Shown here in pieces: positions 31,074 through 41,310 of a stretch of 46,383 nucleotides of DNA (position 1 is the stretch's first letter; each line of letters begins with the position of its first letter). The notes below the pieces were generated by a model. The model was given only the letters and a program-made list of their open reading frames with translations, was not told the origin of the DNA and made no database searches. A program made the position numbers and the translations under genes. This stretch comes from Variovorax sp. MHTC-1 (GTDB taxonomy: Bacteria; Pseudomonadota; Gammaproteobacteria; Burkholderiales; Burkholderiaceae_C): positions 1-46,383 of the forward strand of contig NZ_RWKI01000026.1 of the NCBI RefSeq assembly GCF_003984645.1. The letters run 5' to 3'.

Positions 31074-32344
31074 TGGCGCCGCAGGAAGCTGCGGCCGCCG
31101 GCGAAGGCCCGGAGCGCGGATGGCTGGCGCTCCTCTGTGCGAGCCGGCTGCTGCAGGCCATGATCGTCACCGCCTACTCGGGCGTGCTGCCCTTCGTCAT
31201 GCACGACTGGGGCATGACGGCTGCACAGGCCGGCTCGGTCCAGAGCGCCTGGCATGTGGGCTATCTCGCCTCCCTGTTCGCCGTCGGCCTGCTCGCCGAT
31301 CGGCTCGGTGCCCACCGGGTCCTGCTCGCCGGCAGCGCGCTCGGTTCGATCGCGGCGCTGGCTTTCGCGGTGTTCGCGAGCGGCCATCTGTCGGCTGCGC
31401 TGCTCTATGCGCTGGCGGGCCTGTGTGCCGGCGCCTCGTACACGCCCGGCCTTCAATTGCTGGCGCGCAACACGGCGCCTGCCGTGCGCGGCCGCGCGAT
31501 GGGGCTCTTCATCGCCTCGTCGTCGATGGGCTACGCGCTCTCGCTGGCGGTGGTGGCCGGATTGAGCCATGCGCTGCACTGGCGCGTCGGCCTGATCGCG
31601 GCGGCAGCCTGCGCGGTGGTCGGCGCTGTCGTCACCGTGCATGCGCTACGGCGCATGCGTCCCACCGGCGCGCCCGCCGCTGCCGTGCAAGCCGGCGGAG
31701 GAAGCTGGCATGCGCTGGTCGAGACGGTGCGCGACAAGCCGGCCATGGCCGGCAACTGGGCCTATGCCTTCCATTGCTGGGAGCTCATGGCGCTGTGGGC
31801 CTGGCTGCCCGCCTACCTCGTGGCCTCGTCGGGGCAGTTGGGTTCGATGCAGAGCATCGGCGTGGCGCTGGCTGCGCTCGCGCACCTGGTCAGCGTATTC
31901 GGAAGCGTGCTGGGCGGCACCGCGTCGGACAGGCTCGGACGCGCACGGGTCATGATGATCGCGAGCCTCGCCAGCCTTTCGATGTCCTTCGCCTTCGGAT
32001 GGATGTGGGCCTGGCCGCTGTGGCTGCTGGCCGCGATGGCCGCGCTCTACAACCTCCTCGCGATCGCCGACTCGTCGGTCTATTCGACTGCGCTCGCCGA
32101 CGGCGTGGCGCCGCACCGGCTCGGCGCTGCCTACTCGGTGCGCTCGGTGATGGGCTTCGGCGCCGGCGCGCTCAGTCCCTGGGTATTCGGACTGGCGCTG
32201 GACTGGGGACAAGCCCGCTTCGGCCTGGGCAGCACCTATGGCTGGGTCGCCGCCTGGAGCTCCGTCGGCGCGGGTGCGCTGCTTGGGCCCTGGATGATCG
32301 CGCGCTTCGCGCGGCTTGATCGAGCCCGGCGCCTCAGTGCGTGA
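31073..32344 (+). CDS. MFS transporter
   Basis: This 423-residue protein has twelve predicted helices. The GLLADRLGAHRVLLAG loop between helices 2 and 3 is the MFS motif A, and a second copy appears as GGTASDRLGRARVMMIA in the second half. The GTG start at 31073 overlaps the GNAT stop (TAGTG). Pairing with an acetyltransferase suggests efflux or uptake of a compound that is also acetylated. The substrate is unknown. Confidence 0.88.
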   Translation: MAPQEAAAAGEGPERGWLALLCASRLLQAMIVTAYSGVLPFVMHDWGMTAAQAGSVQSAWHVGYLASLFAVGLLADRLGAHRVLLAGSALGSIAALAFAVFASGHLSAALLYALAGLCAGASYTPGLQLLARNTAPAVRGRAMGLFIASSSMGYALSLAVVAGLSHALHWRVGLIAAAACAVVGAVVTVHALRRMRPTGAPAAAVQAGGGSWHALVETVRDKPAMAGNWAYAFHCWELMALWAWLPAYLVASSGQLGSMQSIGVALAALAHLVSVFGSVLGGTASDRLGRARVMMIASLASLSMSFAFGWMWAWPLWLLAAMAALYNLLAIADSSVYSTALADGVAPHRLGAAYSVRSVMGFGAGALSPWVFGLALDWGQARFGLGSTYGWVAAWSSVGAGALLGPWMIARFARLDRARRLSA

Positions 32345-32365
32345 CGCGCCCCCGCATCGCCGCCC

Positions 32366-33166
32366 TCAGGCCGCGATCCCGCGCACTGCCCAGGCGCGCG
32401 CGCCCAGTTCGATCGCACCGTCGAGCCCGACCGGCAACGCCGAGCGAATGCGCTCGCGCAGCGTCGCGCGATCCGCCTCGCTCAGGGACATCGCGTAGCC
32501 GGGCGCGGATCCCTGTCCGCCGAGGAAGGGTGTCCAGTAGTCGTCGAAGTCGCGAAAGGGTGTCTCGATATCGAGCGGCTGCACTTCAACGCCACGCAGC
32601 CCGGCCTGGACGAACAGCGCTTCGAGCGGCGCCGGCTGGCAGAGCTGAACCGGTCGTCGGCCTTCGTCGAAGGCCGCGGCCGCGGGGTCCAGCTCGACCG
32701 CCTCCTCCCAGAAGCGGCGCATGAGATCCATCTTGCCCGCGTAGTCCCACACGTATGCGGCGACGGTACCGCCGGGTCGCGCTGCGCGTGCCATCTCGCC
32801 GGCCGCGAGCTCGGGCTTCGCAACGAAGTTCAGCACCAGCGCGGACACCACGGCGTCGAAGCGCTTCGACTCGACCGGCAGTTGCTGCGCGTCGCCGATT
32901 TCGAAAGACGCCCGCGCATCCGCGACGTGCGCGCGCGCATGTTCGACGAAGCCGGCCGAGGGATCGATGCCGAGCACCGAGGCCGGCTGCGCCCGATCGA
33001 GGATGGCGGCCGTGAGCGCGCCCGTGCCGCAGCCGATGTCGAGCCACTTCGATCCCGGCGGCACCTGAAGCCAGCCCAGGAACCCGGGCGCGACCTGTCG
33101 GCTCCAGCGGCCCATGTAGGGCTCGTAGCGATCTCCTGCCGCCCACGTCTGCTTGTGCTGCGCCAT
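32366..33166 (-). CDS. Class I SAM-dependent methyltransferase (paralogue 1)
   Basis: This 266-residue methyltransferase has SAM motif I WLDIGCGTGAL (41-51), the acidic loop LGIDPSAGFVEHA, and GDAQQLPVESKRFDAVVSAL plus PGGTVAAYVWDYAGKM, as in Methyltransf_11 enzymes. AAAGGAG precedes the ATG. A close relative is encoded at 45589 in this window; the two share most residues along the whole length, including the C-terminal DFDDYWTPFLGGQG and ELxARAWAVRGxAA. The methyl acceptor is unknown. The gene is convergent with the MFS gene. Confidence 0.9.
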   Translation of the reverse strand: MAQHKQTWAAGDRYEPYMGRWSRQVAPGFLGWLQVPPGSKWLDIGCGTGALTAAILDRAQPASVLGIDPSAGFVEHARAHVADARASFEIGDAQQLPVESKRFDAVVSALVLNFVAKPELAAGEMARAARPGGTVAAYVWDYAGKMDLMRRFWEEAVELDPAAAAFDEGRRPVQLCQPAPLEALFVQAGLRGVEVQPLDIETPFRDFDDYWTPFLGGQGSAPGYAMSLSEADRATLRERIRSALPVGLDGAIELGARAWAVRGIAA

Positions 33167-33264
33167 CTCCGCTCCTTTCGGGACGCGTGCCCGCTCCCTC
33201 GGGGTGCGAGCTCAGCGCATTCTGCCTTTCTTGCCGGCGCTGGACCCTTGGCCGTGGCGTATTG

Positions 33265-33305
33265 CACGCTTCAGCCGATCCCGTGCGCAAATCGGCCGAA
33301 GCGTG
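33265..33305. promoter_or_regulatory. 15-bp inverted repeat in a divergent region
   Basis: CACGCTTCAGCCGAT and ATCGGCCGAAGCGTG pair at 14 of 15 positions around an 11-nt loop. It lies about 100 bp upstream of the methyltransferase start (33166) and 72 bp upstream of the small ORF at 33377. There is no T-tract, so an operator or structured leader is more likely than a terminator. Confidence 0.5.
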
Positions 33306-33376
33306 AAATCCATCGCTTCCGCGCGCAGCTTGGCGCGCATCCAATGGGCTCCCTGGTCTTCAACCAAAGGGCCGCC

Positions 33377-33649
33377 ATGTTCTCCAAGCTGTTGAGTTCA
33401 TCCCGACGCGTCTGGCACCGGACTTCGCCCGTGCGCCGCCGACAGGCGGTCGTGGCGCAGGCGCACGGCCAGACCATGCTGCTCGACTGCCAGTGGCAGG
33501 AAGGCTGGTGGACGGGCGTGGTCAAGATCCGCGAAGCTTCCGAAGAACGGGTCGTGCACGTCTGCATCGAGCTGCGGGCCACCGCCGACGATGCGCTGCT
33601 CGACGCCGAGCACGACGCGCAGCGCCTGGCGCTGATGTTCGCGCAATAG
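33377..33649 (+). CDS. Small protein of unknown function
   Basis: This 90-residue protein begins MFSKLLSSSRRVWHRTSPVR and has a very basic first third, then a beta-rich stretch (QTMLLDCQWQEGWWTGVVKI) and an acidic helix near the end. A weak AAAGGG precedes the ATG; an ATG at 33343 in frame is an alternative. It has no signal peptide or membrane helix. It is followed 13 bp later by a second small gene with a strong RBS, so the two likely form a unit. I do not recognise a family. Confidence 0.6.
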   Translation: MFSKLLSSSRRVWHRTSPVRRRQAVVAQAHGQTMLLDCQWQEGWWTGVVKIREASEERVVHVCIELRATADDALLDAEHDAQRLALMFAQ

Positions 33650-33662
33650 GAGAGAGAGCGCC

Positions 33663-33932
33663 ATGACCCCCGATTCCGTCGAACTGATCGTGGACGAGCC
33701 CGTCGCCGGCCACTTCTACTGGATCCTTCAGAAGCACGCCGAACTGGACGGCAAGCCGATCGCGATCGAATCGGCCGAAGGACCGATGCCGAGCTACAAC
33801 GCCGCGATGATGGCCGGCATCGAAGCGCTGCAGCGGCGCGCCGACAGCCGCGAGGGCAGTGCCTGCCCGGCCGTCACCGTGTACGTCGATCCGTTCAACG
33901 CAGCATCGACGACATCGCGGAGCAGCAGTTGA
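33663..33932 (+). CDS. Small protein of unknown function
   Basis: This 89-residue protein begins MTPDSVELIVDEPVAGHFYW and contains IEALQRRADSREGSACPAVT near its C-terminus. The start is preceded by AGGAGAGAGAGCGCC, a strong ribosome binding site. Its last 38 bp overlap the 3' end of the convergent dppA gene. The serine-rich tail (NAASTTSRSSS) is shaped by that overlap. No family or motif is recognised. Confidence 0.6.
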   Translation: MTPDSVELIVDEPVAGHFYWILQKHAELDGKPIAIESAEGPMPSYNAAMMAGIEALQRRADSREGSACPAVTVYVDPFNAASTTSRSSS

Positions 33933-34713
33933 GCATGCGCACCGCGGCCTCGACCGAGGGCGCGGCAAAGCGCAGCTCGGCCGCGGCGACGCGCTCGAAC
34001 TCGGGCCACTGGCAGAACAGGTCGGCCAGCGCGGGCGTTTGAGTGCGCAAGCTGACGGCGAGCGGCTTCTGCATGACGAATGGCTGCGCGTTGCCAGGCG
34101 CCGCAAGGGCCGCCTTCACGCCGGCGCGGATCGCCTCGCACGATTGCGCCGGCGACAGCGACACCCCGCTGGTCTGGCCGGTCGCCCGCTTGGTCTGCAC
34201 GAAGGTGGCGTGCGGGAACAGCGCTCGGTTCTCCGCGATGAAGACGTCGTCGCCGCTGGCCATCAGCACCGGCGCGCCGTATTCGCCCGCCAGCGCGCCG
34301 TAGAGGGCGGCCTCGCCTACCGCCTGGCCGTTGATCTCGATGCCGGCGAAGGCAAAGCTGTTGATGGTGTGCGCGAGGATGCCCAGGCCTTGTGCGCGCG
34401 AGTGGTAGCCGACCATGCACACGCCGTCCATGCCGAGTTCGACGCCGCTCGCCATGCTCAGGTAGCGCGGCTTGCCCTGGATCACCTGGGCCCGCGCGTC
34501 GAGCAGATCGGGCAGCATGTTGCGGAAGTCGCCGTGCGAGTCGTTGACCCAGACCTCGTTCGCGCCGCCGTCGAAGGCGCCGGCGATGGCGGCGTTCGCC
34601 TCCTCGGTCATGAGCCGGCGCGCGCGCTCGTACTCGGGGTTGCCGGCACGCACCTGCTGGGCATGGAAGACGCCGGCCACGCCTTCGATATCGACGGAGA
34701 TAAGGATTTTCAT
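33895..34713 (-). CDS. dppA: M55 family D-aminopeptidase
   Basis: This 272-residue protein is a DppA-type zinc D-aminopeptidase (family M55). Metal and active-site motifs are SVDIEGVAGV at the N-terminus, NDSHGDFRNM, and GYHSRAQGLGILAHT with the His pair in the middle, plus INGQAVGE and MASGDD. DppA cleaves D-amino acids from peptide N-termini and forms a decamer. It starts on the ATGA overlapping the P1 peptidase stop and is the last gene of the peptide operon. Confidence 0.93.
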   Translation of the reverse strand: MKILISVDIEGVAGVFHAQQVRAGNPEYERARRLMTEEANAAIAGAFDGGANEVWVNDSHGDFRNMLPDLLDARAQVIQGKPRYLSMASGVELGMDGVCMVGYHSRAQGLGILAHTINSFAFAGIEINGQAVGEAALYGALAGEYGAPVLMASGDDVFIAENRALFPHATFVQTKRATGQTSGVSLSPAQSCEAIRAGVKAALAAPGNAQPFVMQKPLAVSLRTQTPALADLFCQWPEFERVAAAELRFAAPSVEAAVRMLNCCSAMSSMLR

Positions 34714-35729
34714 GGGGAGCCAAGTTCGCGCAGCAGCGCGCTGAGCGCCGGCCGCGCATGGCCGTCGCGCCCGGTGACGGATTCCGCATGCCACAGCGCA
34801 TGCAGGATGGCCTGCTCGGTGCTGTCGGCCGCGGCCTGGAACAATTCGTCGAGCAGGCCGTCGTGCAGCAGCGCGACGGCCGGCGTCGGATCCTCGCGGC
34901 GCTGCGGCAGCGCGTAAGCGGTCGAGAAGGCGAGCGCGATGTCGCCGCTGCCGTGGCCGAAGACCGAGCCGGTGCGCGCGAGGCCGGCGCCGGCGCGCAG
35001 CGCCAGCCGGCGCAGCTGGCGCGCGTCGAGCGGCGCGTCGGTGGCGAGCAGCATGATGATCGAGCCCTTCTCGGCTTCGGCGGGCTGCCTGGCAAGCCGT
35101 TTGCCGACCGGTTGCCCGGCGACGATCAGTTGGTGCAGCAGGCCGAAGTTGGCGAGCACCAGCGCACCCACCGTGTGCGTGCCGGCGCGCCGCGATGCAG
35201 TGCCGATGCCGCCCTTGAGCGAGAAGCAGGACATGCCGCGGCCGGCACCGACCGCGCCCTGCGCTACGTCCTCGCCGGCCGAGGCCCACGCTTGCAGGTA
35301 GTGGCTCTCTTCGACGGCCATGCGCTGGATGTCGTTGAGGAAGCCGTCGTTGCACTCGAACACCAGCGGGTTGACCGTCGGCAGGCTGCGCCCGCACTCC
35401 GGATTCGCAGCGATGCACTGGCGGATCTGCGCCGCCGCCACGGCCGGCACCGAGAAGGTGTTGGTCAGCGCGATCGGCGTTTCGAGCACGCCGAGCTCCT
35501 CGACCTGCAGCAGGCCGACGCTCTTGCCGAAGCCGTTGAGCACCGCGAAGCCCGCCGGCACGCGCTGCAGAAACGGGTCGCCGGCATGCGGGCGGATCAC
35601 CGTCACGCCGGTCTGCACCTCGCCGTCGGCCAGCGTCGCATGGCCGACCGCGACGCTGTGCACGTCAGTGATGGCATCGCACCGGCCCGAAGGCAGGGTG
35701 CCGATGCGTGGGATCGCAGAGATCAGCAT
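34710..35729 (-). CDS. P1 family peptidase (DmpA/BapA-like aminopeptidase)
   Basis: This 339-residue N-terminal nucleophile hydrolase is of the DmpA/BapA family, which removes N-terminal L-, D- or beta-amino acids. Autocleavage is expected between Gly222 and Ser223 in EKGSIIMLLATDAPL, leaving Ser as nucleophile; the beta subunit would start SIIMLLATDAPL. ITDVHSVAVGHATL, GFGKSVGLLQVEELG and AGTHTVGALVLANFG are family segments. The start at 35729 lies after a REP-like repeat. The operon places it with D- and isoaspartyl peptidases. Confidence 0.9.
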   Translation of the reverse strand: MLISAIPRIGTLPSGRCDAITDVHSVAVGHATLADGEVQTGVTVIRPHAGDPFLQRVPAGFAVLNGFGKSVGLLQVEELGVLETPIALTNTFSVPAVAAAQIRQCIAANPECGRSLPTVNPLVFECNDGFLNDIQRMAVEESHYLQAWASAGEDVAQGAVGAGRGMSCFSLKGGIGTASRRAGTHTVGALVLANFGLLHQLIVAGQPVGKRLARQPAEAEKGSIIMLLATDAPLDARQLRRLALRAGAGLARTGSVFGHGSGDIALAFSTAYALPQRREDPTPAVALLHDGLLDELFQAAADSTEQAILHALWHAESVTGRDGHARPALSALLRELGSP

Positions 35730-35767
35730 GTCACTGCGCCTGCTGCGATGTTTGTTCCAGGCACACC

Positions 35768-35859
35768 GCGGAACCGGCTTTGCCGAGCCGCCGGTGTGGC
35801 CCCCGGTGGGGGGGGTGGAGGAGCGACACGAAGTGCGCGGAGCCTGGGGGAGAGCTTCA
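35768..35859 (+). repeat. REP-like repeat, single copy after gsiD
   Basis: This is a diverged copy of the 99-bp repeat at 25840 (GCGGAACCGGCTTTGCCGAG ... GGAGCCTGGGGGAGAGCTTC). It lies between the end of gsiD and the start of the P1 peptidase gene. Its final TCA is the stop codon of gsiD read on the minus strand. Confidence 0.9.
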
Positions 35860-36774
35860 TACCCGATCGATCTTCGGGTCGAGGGCGTCGCGAAGACCGT
35901 CGCCCAGCAGATTGAAAGCCAGCACCGTGAAGAAGATCGCCAACGACGGGAACAGCGCCACGTGCGGCGCATTCACCATGTCGGCGCGCGCCTCGTTGAG
36001 CATCGCGCCCCACTCGGGCATCGGCGGCTGCGCGCCCATGCCGAGGAAGCTCAGGCTGGCGGCCGTGATGATCGAGGTGCCCAGGCGCATCGTGAAGTAG
36101 ACGACGATGGAGGAGATCGTGCCCGGCAGGATGTGGCGCAGCAGGATGGTGCGGTCGCTGGCGCCGATGCTGCGCGTGGCCTCGATGTAGGTCAGGTTCT
36201 TCAGTACCAGCGTGTTGCCGCGCACCAGCCGCGCGAAAGCCGGCACGCTGAACACCGAGACCGCGACCACCACGTTCGTCATGCTGCTGCCGAGGATGGC
36301 GACCACGCCCAGCGCCAACAGGATGCCGGGGAAGGCGAACAGCACGTCGGAGATGCGCATCACGATGCGGTCCCACCAGCCGCCGTAGTAGCCGGCCAGG
36401 AGGCCCAGCACGGTGCCCACGATGGCGCCCAGCACCACCGAGAGGAAGCCGGCCGCCAGCGAGATGCGCGCGCCCATCAGGATCCGGCTGAAGATGTCGC
36501 GCCCGAGCGGGTCGACGCCGAACCAGTGCGCGGCCGAGGGGCCGGTGTTGAGCTTGTCGTAGTCGAAGAAGTTCTCGGCGTCGTAAGGCACGATCCACGG
36601 CGCGACGATCGCGACCGCCACCAGCAGCAGCACGAAGACCAGCGCACCCACCGCCACGTGCTGCATGCGGAACTTGCGCCAGAACTCGGTCCACGGCGTG
36701 CGCACCTTGCCTTCGGCGGCGAGCGCCGGGACCGGCGCGTCACTTGTAGCGGATGGTGGGGTTGATATAGCCAT
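35857..36774 (-). CDS. gsiD: Glutathione/peptide ABC permease GsiD
   Basis: This 305-residue inner-membrane permease belongs to the DppC/OppC/GsiD group. It has an N-terminal cytoplasmic extension, about six helices, and WFGVDPLGRDIFSRILMGAR and EATRSIGASDRTILLRHILP (coupling loop) typical of the family. The order gsiA-B-C-D next to an isoaspartyl peptidase copies the E. coli iaaA-gsiABCD operon, so glutathione or peptide import is likely. Its first 35 bp overlap gsiC. The stop codon comes from the repeat edge. Confidence 0.9.
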   Translation of the reverse strand: MAISTPPSATSDAPVPALAAEGKVRTPWTEFWRKFRMQHVAVGALVFVLLLVAVAIVAPWIVPYDAENFFDYDKLNTGPSAAHWFGVDPLGRDIFSRILMGARISLAAGFLSVVLGAIVGTVLGLLAGYYGGWWDRIVMRISDVLFAFPGILLALGVVAILGSSMTNVVVAVSVFSVPAFARLVRGNTLVLKNLTYIEATRSIGASDRTILLRHILPGTISSIVVYFTMRLGTSIITAASLSFLGMGAQPPMPEWGAMLNEARADMVNAPHVALFPSLAIFFTVLAFNLLGDGLRDALDPKIDRV

Positions 36775-37660
36775 AGAGCACGTCGACCACGAGATTGATC
36801 AGGATGAATTCGAGCGAGAAGAGCAGCACCAGCGTCTGGATGATGGGGTAGTCGCGCATCTCGACCGCGTCGACCAGGAGGCGCCCGAGGCCGGGCCAGT
36901 TGAACACCGCCTCGACCACGATCGAGCCGCCGAGCAGGAAGCCGAACTGCAGGCCCATCATCGTGACCACCGGGATCAGCGCGTTGCGCAGGCAGTGCTT
37001 CAGGATGACCCACTTCTCCGACACCCCCTTGGCGCGCGCGGTGCGAACAAAATCTTCCTGGATCACCTCGATGAAGGAGGCCCGCGTGAAGCGCGCCATC
37101 ACCGCCGCCACGGCCGCGCCCAGCGTCAGCGAAGGCAGGATGTAGTGCCGCCACGAATCGGCGCCCACCGTCGGCAGCCAGCCGAGCTGGACCGAGAAGA
37201 TCTGCATCAGCAGCATGCCCAGCGCGAAGGCCGGGAACGAGATGCCAGAGACTGCCAGCGTCATGCCGAGCCGGTCGGGCCACTGGTTGCGGAACACCGC
37301 CGACGTGATGCCGATGGCCATGCCGAACACCACGGCCCACGCCATGCTCGTGATCGTCAGCAGCAGCGTCGGCATGAAGCGCTCGGCGATCTCGGTCGCG
37401 ACCGGCCGCTTCGAGCGCAGCGAATGGCCGAAGTCGCCCTGCAGCATGTTCGTGAAGAAGTTCAGGAACTGCTGCGGCAGCGGCTTGTCGAGTCCGAGGT
37501 CCGCGCGCACCAGCGCCACCGTTTCCGGGCTGGCGTCCGGCCCCGCCGCCAGCCGCGCCGGATCGCCGGGCAGCATGTGCACGAACAGGAACACCAGCAC
37601 CGCGACGATCAACAGCGTCGGCAGCAAGCCCAGCAAGCGCTTGAGGACATATTGGGTCAT
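36740..37660 (-). CDS. gsiC: Glutathione/peptide ABC permease GsiC
   Basis: This 306-residue permease of the DppB/OppB/GsiC group starts MTQYVLKRLLGLLPTLLIVA, as these proteins do. It has HMLPGDPARLAAG, DFGHSLRSKRPV and the coupling loop RTARAKGVSEKWVILKHCLR. It forms the membrane channel with GsiD. The gene follows gsiB after a 181-bp gap that contains a REP-like repeat, and overlaps gsiD by 35 bp at its 3' end. Confidence 0.92.
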   Translation of the reverse strand: MTQYVLKRLLGLLPTLLIVAVLVFLFVHMLPGDPARLAAGPDASPETVALVRADLGLDKPLPQQFLNFFTNMLQGDFGHSLRSKRPVATEIAERFMPTLLLTITSMAWAVVFGMAIGITSAVFRNQWPDRLGMTLAVSGISFPAFALGMLLMQIFSVQLGWLPTVGADSWRHYILPSLTLGAAVAAVMARFTRASFIEVIQEDFVRTARAKGVSEKWVILKHCLRNALIPVVTMMGLQFGFLLGGSIVVEAVFNWPGLGRLLVDAVEMRDYPIIQTLVLLFSLEFILINLVVDVLYGYINPTIRYK

Positions 37661-37754
37661 GCGCTTGCTGTGTGCAGGATCATCATTTCAGTGCCCCACC
37701 GCGCTTCGCGCCCCACCCCGCGGCCGGCGAAGCCAGGCCCGTTCGGGGAACACC

Positions 37755-37844
37755 GCGGAACCGGCTTTGCCGGGCCGCTGGTGTTGCCCCCGGTGAGGGG
37801 GTTGGCGGACCACACGAAGTGGGGGAGCCTGGGGGAGAGCTTCA
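37755..37844 (+). repeat. REP-like repeat, single copy after gsiB
   Basis: This is another diverged copy of the 99-bp repeat (GCGGAACCGGCTTTGCCGGG ... GGGGGAGCCTGGGGGAGAGC). It lies between gsiB and gsiC. Its last bases TCA form the gsiB stop codon on the minus strand, as at 35857. The rest of the gap (37661-37754) has no recognisable gene. Confidence 0.9.
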
Positions 37845-39389
37845 CTTGAGTTCCACCTCGTCGAAGTTGAAGCTTCCATCGGGGATCACGTAGAAGCCGG
37901 CCAGGTTGCGCGCGCGCACCGACAGCAGCTGCTCGGTCACCAGGAAGGCCCAGGGCGCATCCTTCCAGATGCGCTGCTGCGCGTCGGCATAGATCTTGGC
38001 CTTGGCGGCGGGGTCGGTGGTCACCAGCGCCTTCTTGATGTCGGCATCGACCTCGGGGTTCTTGTAGTAGGCGGTGTTGAAGAGCTTGGGCGGGAAGGAC
38101 TCGGAGGCCAGGAGCGGCCGCATCGCCCAGTCGGCCTCGCCGGTCGACGAGGACCAGCCCACGTAGTACATGCGCACCGGCGCGGTGGCCGGGTCCTGCG
38201 CGCTCTCGACGCGCTCGACGCGCTGGCCGGCCTCGAGCGCCAGCACCTGCACCTTGATGCCGACCTGCGCCAGCTGCTGCTGCACGAACTGGATGACCTT
38301 CTGCGCGGTCGTGTAGTTGTAGGCCGACCAGAGCGTGCTCTCGAAGCCGTTCGGGTAGCCGGCTTCCTTCAGCAGCTCGCGCGCCTTGGCCGGGTTGTAG
38401 GGCCAGGGGCCGAGCTTGGCCGCGCCCTCGATGCCCTTGGGCAGCACGCCTTCGGCCGGAATGGCATAGCCCGAGAATGCCACCTTGACCAGCGCTTCCT
38501 TGTTGATCGCGTAGTTGATGGCCTCGCGCACCTTCGGGTTGTCGAAGGGCTTCTGCTGCGTGTTCATCGAGATGTAACGATGGATGATCGAGGGCGAGCT
38601 GCTCACCTCGAGGCTCGGCTTTTCCCTCAGCGTCGCGGCCGCTTCGGGCGGCATCGGGAAGGCGAAGTGCGCCTCGTTGGTCTGCATCATCGCGGCGCGC
38701 GTGTTGTTGTCGACCACCGGGCGGAAGGTGATGCTGTCGACCTTCGGGTAGCCCTTCTTCCAGTAGCCGTCGAACTTGGCGACCTTCAGGTGGTCGGTGG
38801 CCTTCCATTCGACGAACTTGAAGGGGCCGGTGCCGACCGGGTTCTGCGCGATACCCTTGTTGCCGTACTTGGCCAGCGCCGCCGGCGAGATGATCACGCC
38901 CGACGGGTGCGCGAGCGTGTTGATGAAGGGCGAGAAGGGCTCGCTGAGCGTGAAGCGCACCGTGGTCGCGTCGACCGCCTCGGTCTTGGCGATGTTCTTG
39001 TAGAGGTTGTAGCGCTTGAGCTTGTTGTCCGGATTGGTCACGCGGTCGAAGGTGGCTTTCACGGCCTCGGCGTTGAAAGGCGTGCCGTCGTGGAACTGCA
39101 CGCCGGTGCGCAGCTTGACGGTGTAGACCAGGCCGTCCTTGCTGACGGTGTGGCTCGTGGCCAGCACCGGCACCATCTTCATGTCCTTGTCGAAGCCGTA
39201 GAGGCCTTGATAGAAGGACTTGGCGACGGCCTGCGAGAGCGTGTCGTTGGCGTCGTACGGGTCGGTGGTCGTGAAGCCCGACTGCACGGCGACGACGACG
39301 TCCTTGGCGGCGTGCGCCGAGAGCGCGAAGCCGGCCAGGCCGGCGATGGTCAGCGCGGCGGCGATGCGGGAGAGGCGTTGCTTGTTCAT
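37842..39389 (-). CDS. gsiB: Glutathione/peptide ABC substrate-binding protein GsiB
   Basis: This 515-residue periplasmic binding protein is of the SBP_bac_5 family. It has a signal peptide (cleavage near AHA, residue 28), then KDVVVAVQSGFTTTDPYDAN, LRTGVQFHDGTPFNAEAVKA and NPVGTGPFKFVEWK, as in GsiB. AAGGAGCTCCAGC precedes the ATG. It would deliver glutathione or short peptides to GsiCD. A REP-like repeat directly after the gene could stabilise its mRNA over that of the permeases. Confidence 0.93.
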   Translation of the reverse strand: MNKQRLSRIAAALTIAGLAGFALSAHAAKDVVVAVQSGFTTTDPYDANDTLSQAVAKSFYQGLYGFDKDMKMVPVLATSHTVSKDGLVYTVKLRTGVQFHDGTPFNAEAVKATFDRVTNPDNKLKRYNLYKNIAKTEAVDATTVRFTLSEPFSPFINTLAHPSGVIISPAALAKYGNKGIAQNPVGTGPFKFVEWKATDHLKVAKFDGYWKKGYPKVDSITFRPVVDNNTRAAMMQTNEAHFAFPMPPEAAATLREKPSLEVSSSPSIIHRYISMNTQQKPFDNPKVREAINYAINKEALVKVAFSGYAIPAEGVLPKGIEGAAKLGPWPYNPAKARELLKEAGYPNGFESTLWSAYNYTTAQKVIQFVQQQLAQVGIKVQVLALEAGQRVERVESAQDPATAPVRMYYVGWSSSTGEADWAMRPLLASESFPPKLFNTAYYKNPEVDADIKKALVTTDPAAKAKIYADAQQRIWKDAPWAFLVTEQLLSVRARNLAGFYVIPDGSFNFDEVELK

Positions 39390-39411
39390 GCTGGAGCTCC
39401 TTCTAGATAAA

Positions 39412-41306
<1,895 letters not shown>

Positions 41307-41310
<4 letters not shown>

